DNA from: Akkermansia sp.
Lineage (GTDB): Bacteria; Verrucomicrobiota; Verrucomicrobiia; Verrucomicrobiales; Akkermansiaceae
Direction: 5' to 3'
Length of the DNA stretch: 8,286 nucleotides
Assembly (NCBI GenBank): GCA_017555465.1
Contig: JAFZGH010000319.1
Coordinates: forward strand, 1-8,286
This document shows, piece after piece, positions 5,765 through 8,286 of this stretch (within the stretch, counting starts at the first letter, position 1; every line of letters begins with the position of its first letter). The position numbers and the translations under genes were made by a program. Under the pieces are notes generated by a model. It was not told where the DNA came from. It made no database searches and saw only the letters and a program-made list of their open reading frames with translations.

Positions 5765-5784
5765 GTTTTCGGGAGAACCGTTTA

Positions 5785-8286
<2,502 letters not shown>

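Overview
The window looks like a chromosomal stretch of a bacterium with fairly high GC, most plausibly from the Planctomycetota-Verrucomicrobiota-Chlamydiota group and perhaps Verrucomicrobiota. The clues are a prepilin whose C-terminal signature is a variant of the H-x9-DG motif common in that group, a DUF177 gene, and generally poor Shine-Dalgarno sequences. This placement is inference; no rRNA or other marker gene is present.

Layout from left to right. A minus-strand block starts with the 5' end of a DUF177/YceD-like gene (1-146, cut by the window edge). Next come an Abi_2/AbiD-AbiF family HEPN abortive-infection gene (212-1195), an ABC-type ATPase (1335-2123) and ketol-acid reductoisomerase ilvC (2181-3161). 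A plus-strand block diverges from ilvC: a type IV pilin/pseudopilin-like gene (3323-4111), the tRNA(Ile)-lysidine synthase gene tilS overlapping its end (4098-5063), and an unrecognised cysteine-rich gene with one membrane segment (5075-5725). It converges through a bidirectional terminator on carB (5785-8286, minus strand, its N-terminal quarter beyond the window).

The most interesting part is the abortive-infection locus. Directly upstream of the Abi_2 gene, on the same strand, is a perfect-consensus sigma-70 promoter (TTGACA, 16 bp, TATAAT). It should drive a compact RNA of about 70 nt. That RNA folds with a 7-bp outer stem (CCUCCCC/GGGGAGG), contains an inner hairpin, and ends in a U-tract that runs almost into the start codon. 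This is the arrangement expected of an abiF-type noncoding RNA paired with a HEPN ribonuclease-like protein, that is, an RNA-protein toxin-antitoxin or defence unit. The Abi gene is visibly more AT-rich than its housekeeping neighbours and its stop codon lies inside a long inverted repeat, so it may be an acquired defence cassette.

The other genes are ordinary metabolism and translation: branched-chain amino acid synthesis (ilvC), pyrimidine/arginine precursor synthesis (carB) and tRNA modification (tilS). Two intrinsic terminators are clear, one after ilvC and one between the convergent genes. No tRNA, rRNA, CRISPR array or insertion sequence is visible.
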